The notes below the pieces were generated by a model that searched no databases, had not been told where the DNA came from, and worked only from the letters and a program-made list of their open reading frames with translations. The translations under genes were made by a program, and so were the position numbers. A stretch of DNA of 64,000 bases, taken from assembly GCF_001650025.1 (NCBI RefSeq), contig NZ_LVVY01000086.1, positions 153,063 to 217,062 on the forward strand. The letters are read 5' to 3'. The stretch comes from Devosia elaeis. GTDB taxonomy: Bacteria; Pseudomonadota; Alphaproteobacteria; Rhizobiales; Devosiaceae. Shown piece by piece: positions 24,927 to 35,361 of the stretch. Positions within the stretch are counted from its first letter, which is position 1. Every line of letters starts with the position of its first letter.

Positions 24927-26078
24927 TCAGGGTCTAAGTTCCACTTCGATCTGGCGCCATTGGTCATAGGCGTCAGCGGAAAGCATCGAATAGGGTCCGC
25001 ATTGCATCACCGCGCGCTGCGCCGCCCGGGCGATGCCCTGCCCCGCAGGCGAAGGATCCGCCGCAATGACCTGCGGCGTGCCGTTGACGCTGCCGTCGCG
25101 GTTCATGGACACCCGCAGGGTGACGTTCATGCCGCTGTTGAAATCGCTCGGCAGCAGGTTCCAGCAGGTCTTGATCCGCGCCACCAGCCCGTCGATGGCC
25201 GTCTGGCTGAGCCGTGCCGAGGTGCCGGTGGTGTCGCCCAGCGTGGTCGAGCCACCCTGCCCCGTCGTGCCGCCCGTCGTGGGCGCGTTGTTGATGATAT
25301 TGTTGATCTGGTCCGCCGCTGTCTGCGTGGGCGCGGTCGACGGCGTGGGGCGCGGCTGCTGGGCCGCGGCGGCGGCCTGGCGCTGCCGCTCCTCCTCGCG
25401 GCGGCGGCGCTCGGCGGCCAGCGCCTGCTCGCGGATTTGCGCCAGGTCGTTGGGCCGCGATGTCGGCATGGCGACATTGACCTGCGGCGCCGGAGGCGTC
25501 TCGGGTTCGGGTGTCGGCTCGGGCACCGGCTCCGGTGTCGGTTCTGGGGCCGGTTCCGGCTCGGGCTCGGGGGCAGGCTCCGGCTCGGGCTCCGGCGTTG
25601 GCTCGGGTTCCGGGGCCGGCGTGGGCACCAGGTCGGCCGGCCGGGTTTCGGGCAAGGCCGGCGGCGTCGGGGTGGGCTCAGGCGCCGGTTCCGGCTCGGG
25701 CGCTGGTTCCGGTTCGGGCTCGGGTTCAGGCTCCGGTTCGGGGTCCGGCTGCTGCTCGGGCGCCGGCGCCGTCTCGGTCACCGGGGCGGGCGTGGGGACA
25801 TCGGCCGGCGACGGCGTGACCTGGTCTTCGGTGGTATTGCCGGTGAGCTGGGCGAGTTCGGCCGGAATATCGGTATCCACGACGGAAGGCGTATCGGTCT
25901 CGACTACGTCGCTGTCGAGCTGGCCCATGCGGATATTGGAATATTCCTCGATGGGCACGAGATCGACCGAAATGGATTGCACGCTCGTCTGCAGCGGCTC
26001 CGTGGATCCCAGGTTGATGAGACCCAGAACCAGCAGCAGCACGTGAGCGGAGATCGAAACGGTCAGGCCCGTACGCAT
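24927..26078 (-). CDS. tolA: TolA-like energy-transducing envelope protein
   Basis: A 383-residue protein by position TolA. One N-terminal membrane anchor ([17 protein letters not shown]) leads into a very long Pro-Glu repeat region (about residues 95-215, P-E-P-E-P and P-A-P-E-P units) instead of the usual Ala-Lys-Glu helix. A short basic coiled stretch follows, then a C-terminal TonB/TolA-like domain ([18 protein letters not shown]). Two Cys near K-T-C-W and V-M-Q-C-G may form the TolA domain III disulfide. The PE rod likely spans the periplasm. Confidence 0.92.
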   Translation of the reverse strand: MRTGLTVSISAHVLLLVLGLINLGSTEPLQTSVQSISVDLVPIEEYSNIRMGQLDSDVVETDTPSVVDTDIPAELAQLTGNTTEDQVTPSPADVPTPAPVTETAPAPEQQPDPEPEPEPEPEPEPAPEPEPAPEPTPTPPALPETRPADLVPTPAPEPEPTPEPEPEPAPEPEPEPAPEPTPEPVPEPTPEPETPPAPQVNVAMPTSRPNDLAQIREQALAAERRRREEERQRQAAAAAQQPRPTPSTAPTQTAADQINNIINNAPTTGGTTGQGGSTTLGDTTGTSARLSQTAIDGLVARIKTCWNLLPSDFNSGMNVTLRVSMNRDGSVNGTPQVIAADPSPAGQGIARAAQRAVMQCGPYSMLSADAYDQWRQIEVELRP

Positions 26079-26087
26079 CAGTCCGGC

Positions 26088-26531
26088 CTATCTCTCGCGC
26101 TCGGTGACGAGCCCGATCTTTGTGTAACCCGCCGCCGAGAGCATGCCCATGACGCGCATGACGGTGCCGTAATTGGCGGTGGTGTCGCCGCGCAGGTAGA
26201 TGCGGTCCTCCGGCGTCGCAAGCTCCGCCATCGTGGTTACGAGCTGGGCCTCGGCGACCGGATTTTCGTCGATGAAAATGGCGCCTTCCGGCGTCACCGC
26301 CACCGTGATCGGCCGCGTCTGGCTCGGCATTTCGCCGGCCGCCGTCCGCGGCAGATCCACGCTGACCCCGGAGGTCATCATCGGCGCGGCCACCATCATG
26401 ATGATGAGCAGAACCAGCATGACGTCGACCATCGGCGTCACGTTGATTTCGCTCATGACCCCGGTTTTCCTGCGGCGACGGCCGCGGCGCCCGCCGCCGC
26501 CTCCGCCGCCCGATGCTGCGCCCATGCCCAT
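26088..26531 (-). CDS. tolR: Tol-Pal system protein TolR (ExbD family)
   Basis: A 147-residue single-pass inner-membrane protein of the proton channel. After a glycine- and arginine-rich N-terminus it has S-E-I-N-V-T-P-M-V-D-V-M-L-V-L-L, with the essential membrane Asp near residue 36. A periplasmic dimerisation domain ends it. The start at 26531 is one base after the tolQ stop, and an ATG 6 bases further in is possible. The run of seven glycines and the arginines before the membrane helix are unusual but in frame. Confidence 0.95.
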   Translation of the reverse strand: MGMGAASGGGGGGGRRGRRRRKTGVMSEINVTPMVDVMLVLLIIMMVAAPMMTSGVSVDLPRTAAGEMPSQTRPITVAVTPEGAIFIDENPVAEAQLVTTMAELATPEDRIYLRGDTTANYGTVMRVMGMLSAAGYTKIGLVTERER

Positions 26532-26532
26532 G

Positions 26533-27243
<711 letters not shown>

Positions 27244-27449
27244 GAAAATTCCTTCTCGGCCCGGCTCACATAAGCGGCCCCATCGTCGGTGCGATGGGGA
27301 CCAAATCTGTCAAAATTAAGAGAAATGCCCCGTATTCCGGGCCGTTGACCGGCCGAGACGGCGCAAAGCTCCCTTTGGCCTCTTTATGGTCACCAAAGGG
27401 TTAACAAACCGAATCCGAAACGGCGACTTCGCTAGCAGACTGCTAACGT

Positions 27450-27842
27450 TCAGGGCCTCACCAGAGCCCTTATGGATAGCGGAAGGCGTGCCGGCCCGCC
27501 GCTGGTCTTGATCGAAACCACGGTCAGCTCCGCCTTTATCAGCAGAACATCTTCACGCAGAATTGTCTGACGCAATTTGAGCCGCGCGCCACTGGCCTCG
27601 ACCGGCTCGGTGAGGACGGTCAGCATATCATCGATATGGGCGGGGGCGATAAAGTCGATGTTCATCGAGCGGACGGCAAAGGCGATGCCCTCGGTCGCCA
27701 GCTCGGAATGATGGATGCCGGCCTCGCGCAGGAATTCGGTGCGGCCCCGCTCGAGGAACTTCAAATAGGCCGCATGGTAGACATTGCCCGAGAAATCGGT
27801 GTCTTCGTAATAGATGCGGACGGGAAAGCGGTGCGCGCTCAT
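27450..27842 (-). CDS. ybgC: Tol-Pal-associated acyl-CoA thioesterase YbgC
   Basis: A 130-residue hot-dog-fold thioesterase. The active-site motif is Y-Y-E-D-T-D-F-S-G-N-V-Y-H-A-A-Y, with the catalytic Asp in E-D-T-D. Family members hydrolyse short or acyl-carrier-linked acyl thioesters and associate with phospholipid enzymes at the inner membrane. Its start overlaps the stop of the nudix gene by 4 bases, and tolQ follows, as in most proteobacteria. An in-frame upstream extension is not family-like. Confidence 0.93.
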   Translation of the reverse strand: MSAHRFPVRIYYEDTDFSGNVYHAAYLKFLERGRTEFLREAGIHHSELATEGIAFAVRSMNIDFIAPAHIDDMLTVLTEPVEASGARLKLRQTILREDVLLIKAELTVVSIKTSGGPARLPLSIRALVRP

Positions 27843-28323
27843 CGGGCGCCGTCGACGATATGGACCGGCCCCGCCGGCAGATCGCGCAGGAAAGCGGGCA
27901 GCCAGGCCGGCAGGAGGTTGAAGCCCTCCAGCGCTGCGCCCGCCAGCGGCACCCAATGGAATGAGAGATCGTGCCCCTCGTCCTGCCGCACCAGCCAGGG
28001 CGATTGTCCGTTCGGGCCCTGCCCCGTCAGCTCGGCTCTATAGAAAAAGCCCAGCTCGTGGAAATCCTGGCCCTCGCGGCGATAGAAGCTTTCCGAGGTC
28101 GCCGCCAGGGGTCCGATCGCCGCCGGCATGGCCAGCTCCTCGGCGATCTCGCGCTCGAGGCTGAGCCGGCTGGGCTCACCCAATTCGACCCGGCCGCCCG
28201 GCAGCATGGTATAGGCGTCATCATCCTCGCGGCAGACCAGCACATGGCCATCCACCACGATGATGGCGGCGACGCGATAATTGAAGCGGCTGCCCTCGAT
28301 GGGAAAACTGATGACGTGACGGT

Positions 28324-28327
<4 letters not shown>
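27839..28327 (-). CDS. Nudix hydrolase
   Basis: A 162-residue protein with a complete Nudix box starting G-G-R-V-E-L-G-E and ending R-E-I-A-E-E-L (G-x5-E-x7-R-E-x2-E-E), which binds the metal for cleaving a nucleoside diphosphate linked to X. The substrate cannot be read from the sequence. Overlaps of 4 bases with ruvB upstream and ybgC downstream make it part of one coupled operon. It sits where the ruv and tol operons meet. Confidence 0.9.
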
Positions 28328-29357
<1,030 letters not shown>

Positions 29358-29361
<4 letters not shown>

Positions 29362-29771
29362 GAAAAGGTCTCCGCGGCCGTCATCCCGGCGAGGGTGCGT
29401 GCATCATGATCGAAAGTTACTGTCGTCGCGCAACCGGCGCGCATATTGACCGCCGCGATCAGCGCGTCGGCAAAGTCGCATTTCGCATTTTCGGCCTCAA
29501 GCAGGCATTGCTCGACCAGAGCCGCGGATTCTATGACGAAGTCCCCGCTGCGCAGAAGGTCACGGCAGACCTCGAATACGTCCCTTCTCGACCAGCGCTT
29601 GAGTTTGGTCAGCACCCAAACCAGTTCCACCAGCGCGACGAGAGAAATATGGATGGGCTGATTTTCACGTGACGTGAGGATATTGCGGGCAATTTCCGAC
29701 TGAACGGCATCGTCCCGCGTCAAAAAGCGCACCAGCACATTGGTGTCAACGCCCAGCACGAATACGCTCAT
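29358..29771 (-). CDS. vapC: PIN-domain toxin, VapC family
   Basis: A 137-residue PIN ribonuclease toxin. The acidic metal-binding residues are visible: Asp in [11 protein letters not shown], Glu in L-V-E-L-V-W-V-L, Asp in C-D-F-A-D-A-L, and Asp in T-F-D-H-D-A. VapC toxins cut tRNA or rRNA when free of antitoxin. The start overlaps the antitoxin gene by 26 bases and the stop overlaps ruvB by 4. The pair lies inside the ruv operon, an unusual place. Confidence 0.92.
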
Positions 29772-30009
29772 CCTCTTCGGCCAGAGCCGCGGCGTTGGCC
29801 TCGTCTTCTTCCTCAGGCGTCATACGGCGATCGCCGGGCCGGTGCAGAATGCCGTAAAGATCTTCTGCCCGGACATTGCGTGGCACCAGTACATAGCGAT
29901 TGCCCTCCTTGACGATATCCACCTTGTCGCCGGGCTCCAGCTTGAGATCGTCCCGCACGTCCTTGGGCAAAGTCATCTGCCCCTTGCTCGTCAATGTCGC
30001 TGTGGCCAT
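29746..30009 (-). CDS. vapB: AbrB/VapB-type antitoxin
   Basis: An 87-residue antitoxin. Residues 1-45 form a SpoVT/AbrB swapped-hairpin DNA-binding domain (T-L-T-S-K-G-Q-M-T-L-P-K-D-V-R and L-K-L-E-P-G-D-K-V-D-I). The C-terminal half is an acidic toxin-binding tail (M-T-P-E-E-E-D-E-A-N-A-A). I chose the start at 30009, directly preceding M-A-T-A-T-L. It should neutralise the PIN toxin encoded next and repress its own promoter through the palindrome at 30022-30049. Confidence 0.9.
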   Translation of the reverse strand: MATATLTSKGQMTLPKDVRDDLKLEPGDKVDIVKEGNRYVLVPRNVRAEDLYGILHRPGDRRMTPEEEDEANAAALAEEDERIRAGR

Positions 30010-30021
30010 AACGACCTCCAA

Positions 30022-30049
30022 TTCCTTACTTTCTCAAAGTAGTAAGGAA
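30022..30049. promoter_or_regulatory. Operator palindrome before the vapBC pair
   Basis: TTCCTTACT (30022-30030) and AGTAAGGAA (30041-30049) are perfect reverse complements with a 10-base spacer. They lie 13 bases upstream of the antitoxin start in the 57-bp gap after ruvA. AbrB-type antitoxins autoregulate at such repeats, so this is probably the module's own operator and promoter. Confidence 0.65.
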
Positions 30050-30066
30050 AGTGTCCAGAAACAAGG

Positions 30067-30684
30067 CTACTGGCTCAATTCCCGCAATCCCAGCCGGATC
30101 AATTTCTCGGTGGGGGTATCCTCCCCTTCCTTGGCCACGACGCGAGCCAGGGCCGCCGAGGCCTGGGCGCTGGAATAGCCCAGATTGGTGAGGGCGGACA
30201 CGGCATCGGCGACATTGCTGCGCGCAACCCCCTCGCCCAAAGCCGTTTGTAGGCCCAGCGTGCCCGCATCCACCGCGCCGATGGCGGGCACCTTGCCCTT
30301 GAGTTCGGTCACGACGCGCAGCGCCAGCTTGGGCCCCACACCATTGGCCCGGCCGATCATGGCCTTGTCCTGGAGGGCCACCGCACTGGAGAGTTCGGCG
30401 GGGCCCATGACCGAGAGAATGGCGAGGGCCACGCGCGCGCCGACGCCCTGCACGCTGGTCAGGAGGTTGAACCAGCCCTTCTCGGCCTCGCTGGCAAAGC
30501 CATAGAGCCGGATCAGGTCCTCGCGCACGATGGTCTCGATGAAGATCACCGCCGCCTCGCCGACGCGCGGCAGCGCCTGCAGGGTGCGGCCGGAACAGAA
30601 GACCTCGTAGCAGACCCCGCCGCAATCGATCAGCACCCAATCGTCGCCGAACTGATCCACCAATCCCTTGAGCTTGCCGATCAC
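30067..30684 (-). CDS. ruvA: Holliday junction DNA-binding protein RuvA
   Basis: A 205-residue tetramer subunit that binds the Holliday junction and loads RuvB. Domain I begins [10 protein letters not shown], domain II carries two helix-hairpin-helix motifs ([14 protein letters not shown] and [11 protein letters not shown]), and the C-terminal domain III (A-L-T-N-L-G-Y-S-S) contacts RuvB. It overlaps ruvC by 4 bases. It is separated from ruvB by the vapBC pair. Confidence 0.97.
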   Translation of the reverse strand: MIGKLKGLVDQFGDDWVLIDCGGVCYEVFCSGRTLQALPRVGEAAVIFIETIVREDLIRLYGFASEAEKGWFNLLTSVQGVGARVALAILSVMGPAELSSAVALQDKAMIGRANGVGPKLALRVVTELKGKVPAIGAVDAGTLGLQTALGEGVARSNVADAVSALTNLGYSSAQASAALARVVAKEGEDTPTEKLIRLGLRELSQ

Positions 30685-31187
30685 GCCAAAATCCCCATGC
30701 GCCTGGCCGAGACGCGATGATGGGCATGGCAGATGGCGATGGCCAGGGCATCGGCAGCATCTGGCCCCTTGACGATGGCGCCGGGCAGCAGGGTCTTGAC
30801 CATCAGGGCCACCTGATCCTTGGCGGCATGGCCGGTGCCCACCACCGATTTCTTGATGAGATTGGCCGCATATTCGGCCACGGGCAGGCCGCGCAGGGCC
30901 GGCGTCACCAGCACAACGCCGCGCGCCTGGCCCAGGATGAGCGCCGAGCGCACGCCCGCATTGACGAAGGTTTCCTCCACCGCCACCTCATCGGGCCGGT
31001 GCTGATCGAGCACCTCGCCCAGCATTCCGGCCAGCGCGGCCAGCCGCACGGCCAGGGCACCCTCCACCGGCGGGGTCAGCGTGCCGCCGGCCACGAAGCG
31101 CAGCCTGTTGTCCATCGCCTCGATGAGGCCCCAGCCGCAGCGCCGCAATCCGGGATCTATGCCGATGATTCGTACGGGTTCGCTCAT
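30681..31187 (-). CDS. ruvC: Holliday junction resolvase RuvC
   Basis: A 168-residue endonuclease that cuts Holliday junctions in symmetric pairs. The four catalytic acids are evident: Asp in I-G-I-D-P-G-L, Glu in A-V-E-E-T-F-V-N, and two Asp in the C-terminal [11 protein letters not shown]. It is the first gene of the minus-strand ruvC-ruvA-vapBC-ruvB-nudix-ybgC run. A 151-bp gap separates it from the divergent diguanylate cyclase gene and should hold the promoter. Confidence 0.97.
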   Translation of the reverse strand: MSEPVRIIGIDPGLRRCGWGLIEAMDNRLRFVAGGTLTPPVEGALAVRLAALAGMLGEVLDQHRPDEVAVEETFVNAGVRSALILGQARGVVLVTPALRGLPVAEYAANLIKKSVVGTGHAAKDQVALMVKTLLPGAIVKGPDAADALAIAICHAHHRVSARRMGILA

Positions 31188-31338
31188 GATCTACCTTGTA
31201 GAGAGACCGGGCGAACCTACAAGACCAAAGTGAACAAAGAGGCAACAGGCGCGATATTTTAATTCTTACGGACCGCGCACACCTTCTGTTCACAACGCGC
31301 CAATAGGTTCGCCCCCGGAACGCAGGGACAAAAACGAG

Positions 31339-32082
31339 ATGCATGGAGCAGACAACACGCTCAGCCGCCAGGCGTGGCAGCGTGTCTTCCGGGTCACGGG
31401 CCTACTCACCGCCATCGCCATCGTGCTCTCCATCGTCATCACCAATGTGATCATGGAAACCTTCTCCCAGGGGATAAATGTGCAGGGGCTGATCGTCTCG
31501 ATCGTCACCCCGGCCATGCTGGGCGGCCCCTCGATCGGCTTCATCATCTTCCGCCAGGAACAATTGCGGATCGTCAACGAGCGGCTGCGCAAGCTGGCAA
31601 CCTATGACTGGCTGACCGATTGCCTCAATCGCGGCGCCTTCACCACCGATGTCAGCGCGGCCCTGAACGCCGCCAACGCGCCCTGCGCGCTGCTGGTCAT
31701 CGACGTCGATCATTTCAAGGCTATCAACGACAATCACGGCCATGACCGGGGCGACGACGCCCTGCGGCTGATCGCCAGCACTTTGCGCGAGACGGCCGGG
31801 CCGGACCTGCCCATCGGGCGGCTGGGCGGAGAGGAATTCGGCATCTTCCTGCCGCGCGCCAAGGCAGGGGAAACCGCCCGGCTGGCCGAAAAGCTGCGCC
31901 TGGCGGTAGGGCGGCTGGCCGTGGCCACCGATGGCAATATCTGCCCGCTCTCCATCAGCATCGGCGGCGCCACCATGCATGGCCCCACCGATTTCCGCAC
32001 CCTCTACAGAATGGCCGATGCCTGCCTCTACCAGGCCAAGAGCGCCGGCCGCGACCGGGTGGCGCTGATCGACGCGGCGTGA
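31339..32082 (+). CDS. GGDEF-domain diguanylate cyclase
   Basis: A 247-residue membrane-anchored enzyme making cyclic di-GMP from GTP. Two hydrophobic segments (about 19-41 and 48-70) precede a GGDEF domain starting D-W-L-T-D-C-L-N-R-G-A-F. The active-site loop is G-G-E-E-F, an active variant. The metal Asp is in V-I-D-V-D-H-F-K. The inhibitory I-site RxxD, normally just before the loop, reads A-G-P-D, so product feedback inhibition is probably lost. It is inserted between yebC and ruvC, which are commonly adjacent. Confidence 0.92.
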   Translation: MHGADNTLSRQAWQRVFRVTGLLTAIAIVLSIVITNVIMETFSQGINVQGLIVSIVTPAMLGGPSIGFIIFRQEQLRIVNERLRKLATYDWLTDCLNRGAFTTDVSAALNAANAPCALLVIDVDHFKAINDNHGHDRGDDALRLIASTLRETAGPDLPIGRLGGEEFGIFLPRAKAGETARLAEKLRLAVGRLAVATDGNICPLSISIGGATMHGPTDFRTLYRMADACLYQAKSAGRDRVALIDAA

Positions 32083-32465
32083 GGGGCGGCCGCATCCCCC
32101 TCACCCGTCTCGGGCTGCGCCCGATCCACCCTATCCCCGACGGGGAGAGGAATAAGAGGCATTGTGCCAAAACAAACACCGGACCAATTCTTCTCCCCCT
32201 CGGGGAGAAGGTGGCGCGCAGCGCCGGATAAGGGGGATGCCGCAGCGGGGTGTGGAGGGGCGCCGCGCCGCGACATGGACCACCGGGACAAGCCCGCTGG
32301 TGACGATGGCGGATAGTGAAACGCTCTGGGGCGGATCCCCATCCCGAGGCGTCATCCCCGCGAAAGCGGGGACCTCCGTTCACGATATCAACGTCAGAAC
32401 AGGGGTTCCCGCTTGCGCGGGAATGACCCAATGGATGAGGCAGGGGCTCGTCGGAGCGAAGCGTG
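32083..32465. repeat. Intergenic gap with several palindromic repeat units
   Basis: This 383-bp gap has no credible gene. It holds C- and G-rich hairpins (for example TTCTCCCCCTCGGGGAGAA at 32190-32208). One half-unit of a dispersed palindrome, GACCACCGGGACAAGCC, occurs near 32278. There is also a facing pair beginning GTCATCCCCGCGAAAGCGGG (32351) and ending GCGCGGGAATGACC (32428). The units resemble repeats at 41635, 50927 and 56037. Confidence 0.65.
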
Positions 32466-33212
32466 TCAGCCGGCCAGCTTGGCCGCGTCTTCGTCGCTCA
32501 TGTCGAAATTGGAATAGACGTTCTGCACGTCGTCATCTTCTTCGAGCGTATTGAGCAGCTTCATCAGCGTGGCGCCCTTTTCGGCGTCGATGGGGGTGGA
32601 ATTCTGCGGCTTCCAGATGGCCTTGACCGATTCCGCCTCGCCCAGCACCGCTTCGAGCGCGGCGGCGACTTCGGCCATGCTCTCAAAGCTGGTATAGATG
32701 TAATGGCCGTCCTCGTCGCTTTCGACGTCGTCGGCCCCGGCCTCGATGGCCGCTTCCATCACCTTGTCTTCCGAACCGGCTTTCGCCGGATAGGTGATCT
32801 CGCCGACCCGGTCGAACATGAAGCCGACCGAGCCGGTTTCACCCAGGGCGCCGCCATTCTTGGAGAAATAGGAGCGCACATTGGAGGCGGTGCGGTTGCG
32901 ATTGTCGGTCAGCGCCTCGACGATGACGGCGACGCCGCCGGGGCCATAGCCCTCGTAGCGGATTTCGTCATAGTTCTCGGCATCGCCGCCCGCGGCTTTC
33001 TTGACGGCGCGTTCGATATTGTCCTTGGGCATGGACTGGGCGCGGGCATTGGCGATGGCCAGGCGCAGGCGCGGATTGAAGGCCGGATCGGGCTGGCCCA
33101 TCTTGGCCGCCACGGTGATTTCGCGGGCCAGCTTGGAAAAGATCTTGGACCGGATCGCGTCCGACTTGCCCTTGCGGTGCATGATGTTCTTGGCGTGTGA
33201 ATGGCCTGCCAT
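32466..33212 (-). CDS. yebC: YebC/PmpR-family regulator
   Basis: A 248-residue protein with the family signature [14 protein letters not shown] and [17 protein letters not shown]. The acidic mid-domain D-R-V-G-E-I and the C-terminal domain follow at normal length. YebC proteins bind DNA as transcription factors, and some act at stalled ribosomes on proline-rich nascent chains. The second role would be notable here because TolA carries a very long Pro-Glu tract. It is normally next to ruvCAB. Confidence 0.95.
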   Translation of the reverse strand: MAGHSHAKNIMHRKGKSDAIRSKIFSKLAREITVAAKMGQPDPAFNPRLRLAIANARAQSMPKDNIERAVKKAAGGDAENYDEIRYEGYGPGGVAVIVEALTDNRNRTASNVRSYFSKNGGALGETGSVGFMFDRVGEITYPAKAGSEDKVMEAAIEAGADDVESDEDGHYIYTSFESMAEVAAALEAVLGEAESVKAIWKPQNSTPIDAEKGATLMKLLNTLEEDDDVQNVYSNFDMSDEDAAKLAG

Positions 33213-33297
33213 TCGCGCACTCCGCTCTGATTGAATTCTCGGTATGGTGGCGCCTTATAGGCAAGAGCGGCCCGCTTGTGAAGCCGAGCGCACGCGG

Positions 33298-33669
33298 CTA
33301 ATCCCGCGCCAGCCGCACGAAAAGCCGCGCCTTCTTGCCGGTGAGGCGGCCGGCAATGTCCCGGGCCTCGGCCAGCGAGACCAGGCCGGTGATCTGGATG
33401 TCGCGCATGTCGAGAACGGTCTGCACCACCGGGGAGGTCACCACCTCCTTCCCCACCATCAGGTCCACCCGCTTGCCGACATGGTCGGCGGTGAACAGGG
33501 CGAAGGCGCGCTGGCCTTCGGCGGACCAGCGGACATTGACCAGGGGCTGGCCGGTGAATTCATCCAGGCCCGCTTCGGCGCTTTCGACCGCAATCGCCAT
33601 CGGCTCGGCCGCCATGGCCCCAATTGTCAACAGCAGGCCGGCCAGCAGGGCGAGAAGGAAGCGGCGCAT
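33298..33669 (-). CDS. Small exported protein with SecD P1-head-like domain
   Basis: A 123-residue protein with a signal peptide (M-R-R-F-L-L-A-L-L-A-G-L-L-L-T-I-G-A-M-A-A). A single domain follows, resembling the periplasmic P1 head of SecD: V-N-V-R-W-S-A-E-G-Q-R-A-F-A-L-F-T-A-D-H-V-G-K, V-V-T-S-P-V-V and G-L-V-S-L-A-E-A-R-D. No membrane channel part is present, so it is not SecD itself. I chose the ATG at 33669, 9 bases after GAGG, over one at 33678. Function is unknown. It lies 11 bases after the ymdB-like gene. Confidence 0.75.
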   Translation of the reverse strand: MRRFLLALLAGLLLTIGAMAAEPMAIAVESAEAGLDEFTGQPLVNVRWSAEGQRAFALFTADHVGKRVDLMVGKEVVTSPVVQTVLDMRDIQITGLVSLAEARDIAGRLTGKKARLFVRLARD

Positions 33670-33680
33670 GGAGATCATCC

Positions 33681-34496
33681 TCAGAAGCCGGGCTCGGCCT
33701 GGGCCAGCACCCCGCCCAGCCGCAGCGGCATGACCTTGACGGCAAGGCCGGTGCGCGGATCGGTCTCCACCATCACCCCGCACAGGGTCGCCTCGCCCTC
33801 GGCTGGGCTGAAGCGGCCATTGGGAATGCCGGTCAGGAAGCGATTGAGCGGCTCTTCGGTATCGGTGCCGATGATGGAGTCGAAATCCCCGCACATGCCG
33901 GCATCGGCCTGAAAGGCGGTGCCGCCCTTGAGAATGCGGTGATCGGCGGTGGGGATATGGGTATGGGTGCCCACGACCAGGCTCGCCCGCCCATCGAGGA
34001 AATGGCCCATGGCCTGGATTTCCGAGGTGGCCTCGGTGTGGAAATCGACGATGATCGCATCGGCCTGTTCGCCCAGCGGACAGGCGGCGATGGCCGCCTC
34101 GACGGCGCGGAAGGGATCGTCGATGGGCGGCATGAAGACCCGGCCCAGCGCATTGACCACCAGCACGCGATGGCCGTTGCGACCCTCGGCCAGCATGGCG
34201 CCGCGCCCCGGCGTGCCCGGCGCGTAATTGATCGGTCGGATCAGGGTCGGCTCGCGCTCGATATAGCTCAGCGCCTCGCGCTGGTCGAAGGCATGGTCGC
34301 CCAGGGTGACGATATCGGCGCCGGCATCCCGCAGCGCCTGGAAATGGCTCTCGATCAGCCCCTTGCCGTGGCTGGCATTCTCGCCATTGACCACGACGAA
34401 ATCGAAGCCATGCCGCGCGATCAGCCCCGGCAGGCGCTCGGCCACGGCATCGCGGCCGGCGCGGCCCATCACATCGCCCAGAAACAGCAATCTCAT
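33681..34496 (-). CDS. YmdB-family metallophosphoesterase
   Basis: A 271-residue calcineurin-like phosphoesterase (TIGR00282 family). Metal-binding motifs are M-R-L-L-F-L-G-D-V-M-G at the N-terminus, V-N-G-E-N-A-S, L-G-D-H-A-F-D, D-F-H-T-E-A-T-S-E and V-V-G-T-H-T-H-I-P-T-A-D. Relatives hydrolyse 2',3'-cyclic nucleotides and influence biofilm or RNA processing. It overlaps the formyl-THF cyclo-ligase stop by 4 bases, forming a conserved alphaproteobacterial pair. Confidence 0.93.
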   Translation of the reverse strand: MRLLFLGDVMGRAGRDAVAERLPGLIARHGFDFVVVNGENASHGKGLIESHFQALRDAGADIVTLGDHAFDQREALSYIEREPTLIRPINYAPGTPGRGAMLAEGRNGHRVLVVNALGRVFMPPIDDPFRAVEAAIAACPLGEQADAIIVDFHTEATSEIQAMGHFLDGRASLVVGTHTHIPTADHRILKGGTAFQADAGMCGDFDSIIGTDTEEPLNRFLTGIPNGRFSPAEGEATLCGVMVETDPRTGLAVKVMPLRLGGVLAQAEPGF

Positions 34497-35080
34497 ACGG
34501 AAGTCCCGAAAAAGCGCACGCCCTGCTCGGTAATCACCGCATCGAGGGGAATATCATGGGGTTCGCGCGGAATGTGATCCACTTCCTGGGCGGCAAAGGC
34601 CAGCCCCACCAGAAGCGGCTTCTTGCCGAGGGCGGCCAGGGTCCGGTCGTAATAGCCCCCGCCATAGCCCAGCCGCGTGCCCGCCCGGTCGAAGCCCAGA
34701 AGCGGCATCAGCACCAGGTCCGGTTCGGCGCGGGGCGCGAGATCGGACGGGGCCAGCGTGCCGAAACCGGCCTCGTAAAGCGGCTGGTCGGCCTCCCAGA
34801 GCCTCAGATCGAGCGGCGCATCGGCGCCCTGCACCACCGGCAGCACCACTTTCTGCCCGCTATCGAGCAATTGCACCAGGATGGGCTGGCAATCGAGCTC
34901 GTCGCGAATGCGCCAATAGCCGGCAATGACGTCTTCGGGATTATAGGCGACCTGCTCGAAGAACAGCGCGGCGACCGCGGCGGCGGCGTCCTGCCGTTCC
35001 CCGGGCGACAGGCCCGCCCGGGCGGCATGGGCCTGTTTCCGCAGACCGGCCTTGGCTTCTTCGATTGCAAGGTCCGCCAT
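34493..35080 (-). CDS. ygfA: 5-formyltetrahydrofolate cyclo-ligase
   Basis: A 195-residue enzyme that converts 5-formyl-THF to 5,10-methenyl-THF with ATP. The nucleotide-binding loop near the C-terminus reads R-L-G-Y-G-G-G-Y-Y-D-R-T-L, and the family's L-V-L-M-P-L-L-G-F-D comes before it. The start at 35080 gives the normal length. A 6S RNA candidate lies directly upstream on the same strand, the classic ssrS-ygfA arrangement. In bacteria with that order the two are processed from one transcript. Confidence 0.95.
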   Translation of the reverse strand: MADLAIEEAKAGLRKQAHAARAGLSPGERQDAAAAVAALFFEQVAYNPEDVIAGYWRIRDELDCQPILVQLLDSGQKVVLPVVQGADAPLDLRLWEADQPLYEAGFGTLAPSDLAPRAEPDLVLMPLLGFDRAGTRLGYGGGYYDRTLAALGKKPLLVGLAFAAQEVDHIPREPHDIPLDAVITEQGVRFFGTSV

Positions 35081-35097
35081 GCGCCCTCTGGAACAGA

Positions 35098-35255
35098 AAT
35101 TCAGACGCCGCCCTGGCCGTGGGACATGCGATCCCGGGAACCTACTCACGTAGGTGGGCGCCGTATGTCCGAGCCCACGGGCCCGGTCAGGGACAGCTCC
35201 CTTAGGATCGATTAAGGCCCCGGGGATATGAAAGTCCTCACGCACCGGGCAGCGT
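35098..35255 (-). ncRNA. ssrS: Probable 6S RNA (approximate ends)
   Basis: The 281-bp region upstream of formyl-THF cyclo-ligase has no gene but strong RNA structure on the minus strand. GGACAT pairs with ATGTCC around an inner hairpin CCTAC-GTGA-GTAGG, followed by TTCCCGGGATCG. The outer part GGCCCGTGGG pairs with CCCACGGCC, and CCCTG with CAGGG. Location between cyclo-ligase and the zapA side and the CACCTAC/GTAGGTTC hairpin fit alphaproteobacterial 6S RNA, which binds and inhibits sigma-70 RNA polymerase. I could not verify the large central bubble, and both ends are estimates. Confidence 0.6.
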
Positions 35256-35361
35256 GCAAGATATAGGCGCTTCCCCCTTGCCATGCAAAGAGCGCGGCGC
35301 AACTTATGATGAGATTGCACAGCCCTGTGACCGGCTTCGCCGCCAGCCCAAGGAAATTGCC

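Noticed and set aside
32083..32465. CRISPR array
   Set aside because: The repeats here are palindromic units of different types without regular spacing or unique spacers, and no cas gene is present.
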